From a bacterium (GTDB lineage Bacteria > Cyanobacteriota > Vampirovibrionia > Gastranaerophilales > JAILCC01), in contig JAILCC010000016.1 of assembly GCA_024680555.1 (NCBI GenBank), positions 1 to 64,000 on the forward strand: a stretch of 64,000 nucleotides of DNA, read 5' to 3'. The notes under the pieces were generated by a model. It searched no databases, was not told the DNA's origin, and worked only from the letters and a program-made list of their open reading frames with translations. Made by a program: the position numbers and the translations under genes. Below, one piece after another: positions 62,385 to 64,000 of this stretch; the first letter of the stretch is position 1, and each line of letters opens with the position of its first letter.

Positions 62385-63092
62385 ATGTTAGTAAATTCAA
62401 TTTCAGACGTAAACAGCAACTTTAGAGGTCAACGGGTACAGAAACAAAAAATTACGCCTGCACATATTGCTGCAGTAACATCAAATATTCATAGCAGTTA
62501 CATTGAACAGTTAGAAGGCTTAGGACTGATGAATAAATCAATGCTGCAGAGGGTACGAAAGGCAGCAGCCGTTGAGAAGGCAAGGAGTACGGCAAAGAGC
62601 GTTGATACCATAGCGGATATTCTGTTACATCCTCGTTACGAGATAGTACAGAGAGATAACGGCTATTACTATCAATACGAGAACCCTTACAACTTTAGGG
62701 AAAAACTCGACGCATACGCTCCCGGCCCCCAAAAATATTCAACTCCCATATTTTCAAGAGAAAGAGAATATGCCCGAGCGCTTGAAAATATAGCCCAAAA
62801 CGGCAACTATAGTGACTTCAGACGAGCAATTAAAATTACAAATACTGCACTTGCCGAAGGCATTTTTGACAAACATGAAAAAACGCTTGCAAAAATTAAC
62901 CGAACGACGAAACTATCTTTCTGCACACCAAAAGTAGGAACATACGGGACCTTGGAAAGATTTAGCAGATATAATGCGGCTTTATTTGTAGATAATACAC
63001 TGCTACTGCCGTTAAAAAATAAGCTGTTCGTTCCCTTATTGAGCATGCTTGAAGAAAAACTTAAAACTGCCGGAAAAACAATTCGTATATAG
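62385..63092 (+). CDS. Tagged hypothetical protein, partner of the GT5-like gene
   Basis: 235 residues; GAGGGAAATAAA upstream. Tag MLVNSISDVNSNFRGQRVQK, then a basic helical protein (HIAAVTSNIHSSYIEQLEGL, RVRKAAAVEKARSTAKSVD) with a Tyr-rich middle (DNGYYYQYENPYNF). No domain recognised; no signal or membrane segment. Because it follows the tagged GT5-like gene with a 20 bp gap it is probably made together with it. Its stop abuts that of the convergent NAD synthetase gene. Confidence 0.7.
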   Translation: MLVNSISDVNSNFRGQRVQKQKITPAHIAAVTSNIHSSYIEQLEGLGLMNKSMLQRVRKAAAVEKARSTAKSVDTIADILLHPRYEIVQRDNGYYYQYENPYNFREKLDAYAPGPQKYSTPIFSREREYARALENIAQNGNYSDFRRAIKITNTALAEGIFDKHEKTLAKINRTTKLSFCTPKVGTYGTLERFSRYNAALFVDNTLLLPLKNKLFVPLLSMLEEKLKTAGKTIRI

Positions 63093-64000
63093 CTATACTA
63101 TAGGGTGGTAATACTCGGACTGGTTAATCGTGGAGAATTCCGTGATTATTCCGGGCGGCATTAAGTGCCATTTGAATACTGCTTTTTCGTGTTTATTATA
63201 AAACTTTTTAAGCCATTCTTCTTTTTGAGAAAGCGAAATATTGTGGTTTGTTTCGTAGAAAAACTTCTGCGCCATAAGTTCATCATAACCATAGCCAAAT
63301 TTTTCTATATAGAAAACCGCTTCATCCAAAAAAGGATACGGCATATTATCTTCTTCCGCCGTAACTGTTCGACCTTTTTCTTTATCAAATTTAAGCTCGG
63401 CACCCGGAGGCTTTTCCAAAACATTTTGAGGAATTGCGTTTTTTTCAGCCCTGTTTTTGTTCAAATAATCACCAAGAGCAAAGAGCTTTGTTTTAGTAAC
63501 ATCACTGATTGGAGCAAAGCCTCCCGACATATCGCCGTTAGTTGTGGCATATCCTATGTACCCTTCAGACTTGTCGCTTGTTGCAATAGGGAGCATTCCC
63601 CTATATTCGTTTGAAATACTCCATAAAAGCGTAGCTCTTGTTCTTGCTTGAATATTTTCAAAAGTCGTTGACGCATTATATTTATCAGCACAAACCTTTT
63701 CAAACACTTTATTTAATTCCGATTTAAAAACTTCCACCTCATTTGCAATAGGTGATTCGATATAAGTAATTCCGAGGTTATTTGCAAGTTCTTTAGCATC
63801 ATCTTTACTTCCTTGAGATGAAATTCTTGTCGGCATTGATATTCCGACAACATTATCTTTGCCGAGAGCATCAACCAAAAGCACAGCACATATTGTTGAA
63901 TCTAACCCGCCCGAAAGACCTAAAACTGCTTTAGTAAAACCGTTTTTAGAAAAATACCCTTTTATGCCGCAAATCAACTCCTTGTATAGTCTGTCCAAAT
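63093..64000 (-). CDS. nadE: NAD+ synthetase domain (5' end outside window)
   Basis: At least 302 residues, running off the right edge. PP-loop AVLGLSGGLDSTICAVLLVD, GISMPTRISSQGS, LATSDKSEGYIGYATTNGD-type block (here IATSDKSEGYIGYATTNGDM), GGFAPISDVTKTKLFALGDY and the C-terminal KRFEYxxxH-like EKAVFKWHLMPPGI. It makes NAD from deamido-NAD, ATP and an ammonia donor. The frame stays open to the edge with no ribosome binding site, and the opening residues resemble the linker after a glutaminase domain, so this is probably the C-terminal half of the glutamine-dependent enzyme. Confidence 0.92.
   Translation of the reverse strand, partial: LDRLYKELICGIKGYFSKNGFTKAVLGLSGGLDSTICAVLLVDALGKDNVVGISMPTRISSQGSKDDAKELANNLGITYIESPIANEVEVFKSELNKVFEKVCADKYNASTTFENIQARTRATLLWSISNEYRGMLPIATSDKSEGYIGYATTNGDMSGGFAPISDVTKTKLFALGDYLNKNRAEKNAIPQNVLEKPPGAELKFDKEKGRTVTAEEDNMPYPFLDEAVFYIEKFGYGYDELMAQKFFYETNHNISLSQKEEWLKKFYNKHEKAVFKWHLMPPGIITEFSTINQSEYYHPIV

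Overview
The window is AT-rich bacterial chromosome from a two-membrane (diderm) cell. Signs of the outer membrane are an AsmA-type protein, a giant autotransporter, a TonB-like protein and an MsbA-like exporter. The mix also includes a PgpH/YqfF-type 7TM-HD protein, a GatD-type amidotransferase, meso-diaminopimelate dehydrogenase, and EF-hand and N-terminally tagged proteins. I infer a host-associated, non-photosynthetic cyanobacterial relative (Gastranaerophilales / Vampirovibrionia, formerly Melainabacteria), moderately confident and without any database search.

Layout. 0-3.6 kb: end of an unknown gene, an EF-hand protein, and a divergent pair of proteins that share an almost identical ~65-residue leader but have unrelated bodies. 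They flank a tRNA-Glu whose 3' end is duplicated 172 bp downstream. 3.6-12 kb: an accessory region ending at tRNA-His. It holds small hypothetical genes (LbH acetyltransferase, TRL-like, YunG-like, YcxB-like, flavodoxin-like), a DUF3137 gene broken by an in-frame TAA, at least five copies of a palindromic repeat, three copies of a ~105 bp repeat, and several 15-22 bp copies of the tRNA-His 3' end. It reads as a site of repeated insertion and decay at tRNA-His. 12-24.7 kb: housekeeping block (ECF sigma factor with a Cys-rich partner, HU, GatD, SerS, PgpH-like HD protein, YbeY, DgkA, PdxJ, SIMPL protein, PurA, MnmC-like, Gmk). 24.7-25.7 kb: a decayed gene and tRNA-Val with partial tRNA copies on both sides. 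25.8-45 kb: zinc phospholipase C-like protein, lipase-like protein, DtxR-type regulator with its operator, Ddh, a metallophosphatase/sugar-kinase-like pair, MsbA-like ABC exporter, Dxs-like, AsmA-like, WG-repeat protein, two HEMTH metallopeptidase paralogues, RuvB and a GH13-like enzyme. 45-64 kb: TPR/TonB-like pair, RibF, a 3037-residue PMP-type autotransporter, a tagged and membrane-anchored glycogen-synthase-like protein with a tagged partner, and the NAD synthetase domain at the window edge.

The most interesting signal is a short N-terminal tag, M-[KRLN]-[VIL]-[NST] ... N-x-x-F-x-[GS], shared by at least eight proteins with unrelated catalytic domains (phospholipase C-like, 5'-nucleotidase-like, ROK-like, two HEMTH peptidases, GT5-like, two unknown). 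None has a Sec signal, although several belong to families that are usually exported. I propose that it is a targeting or processing signal for a delivery route whose machinery is not in this window.
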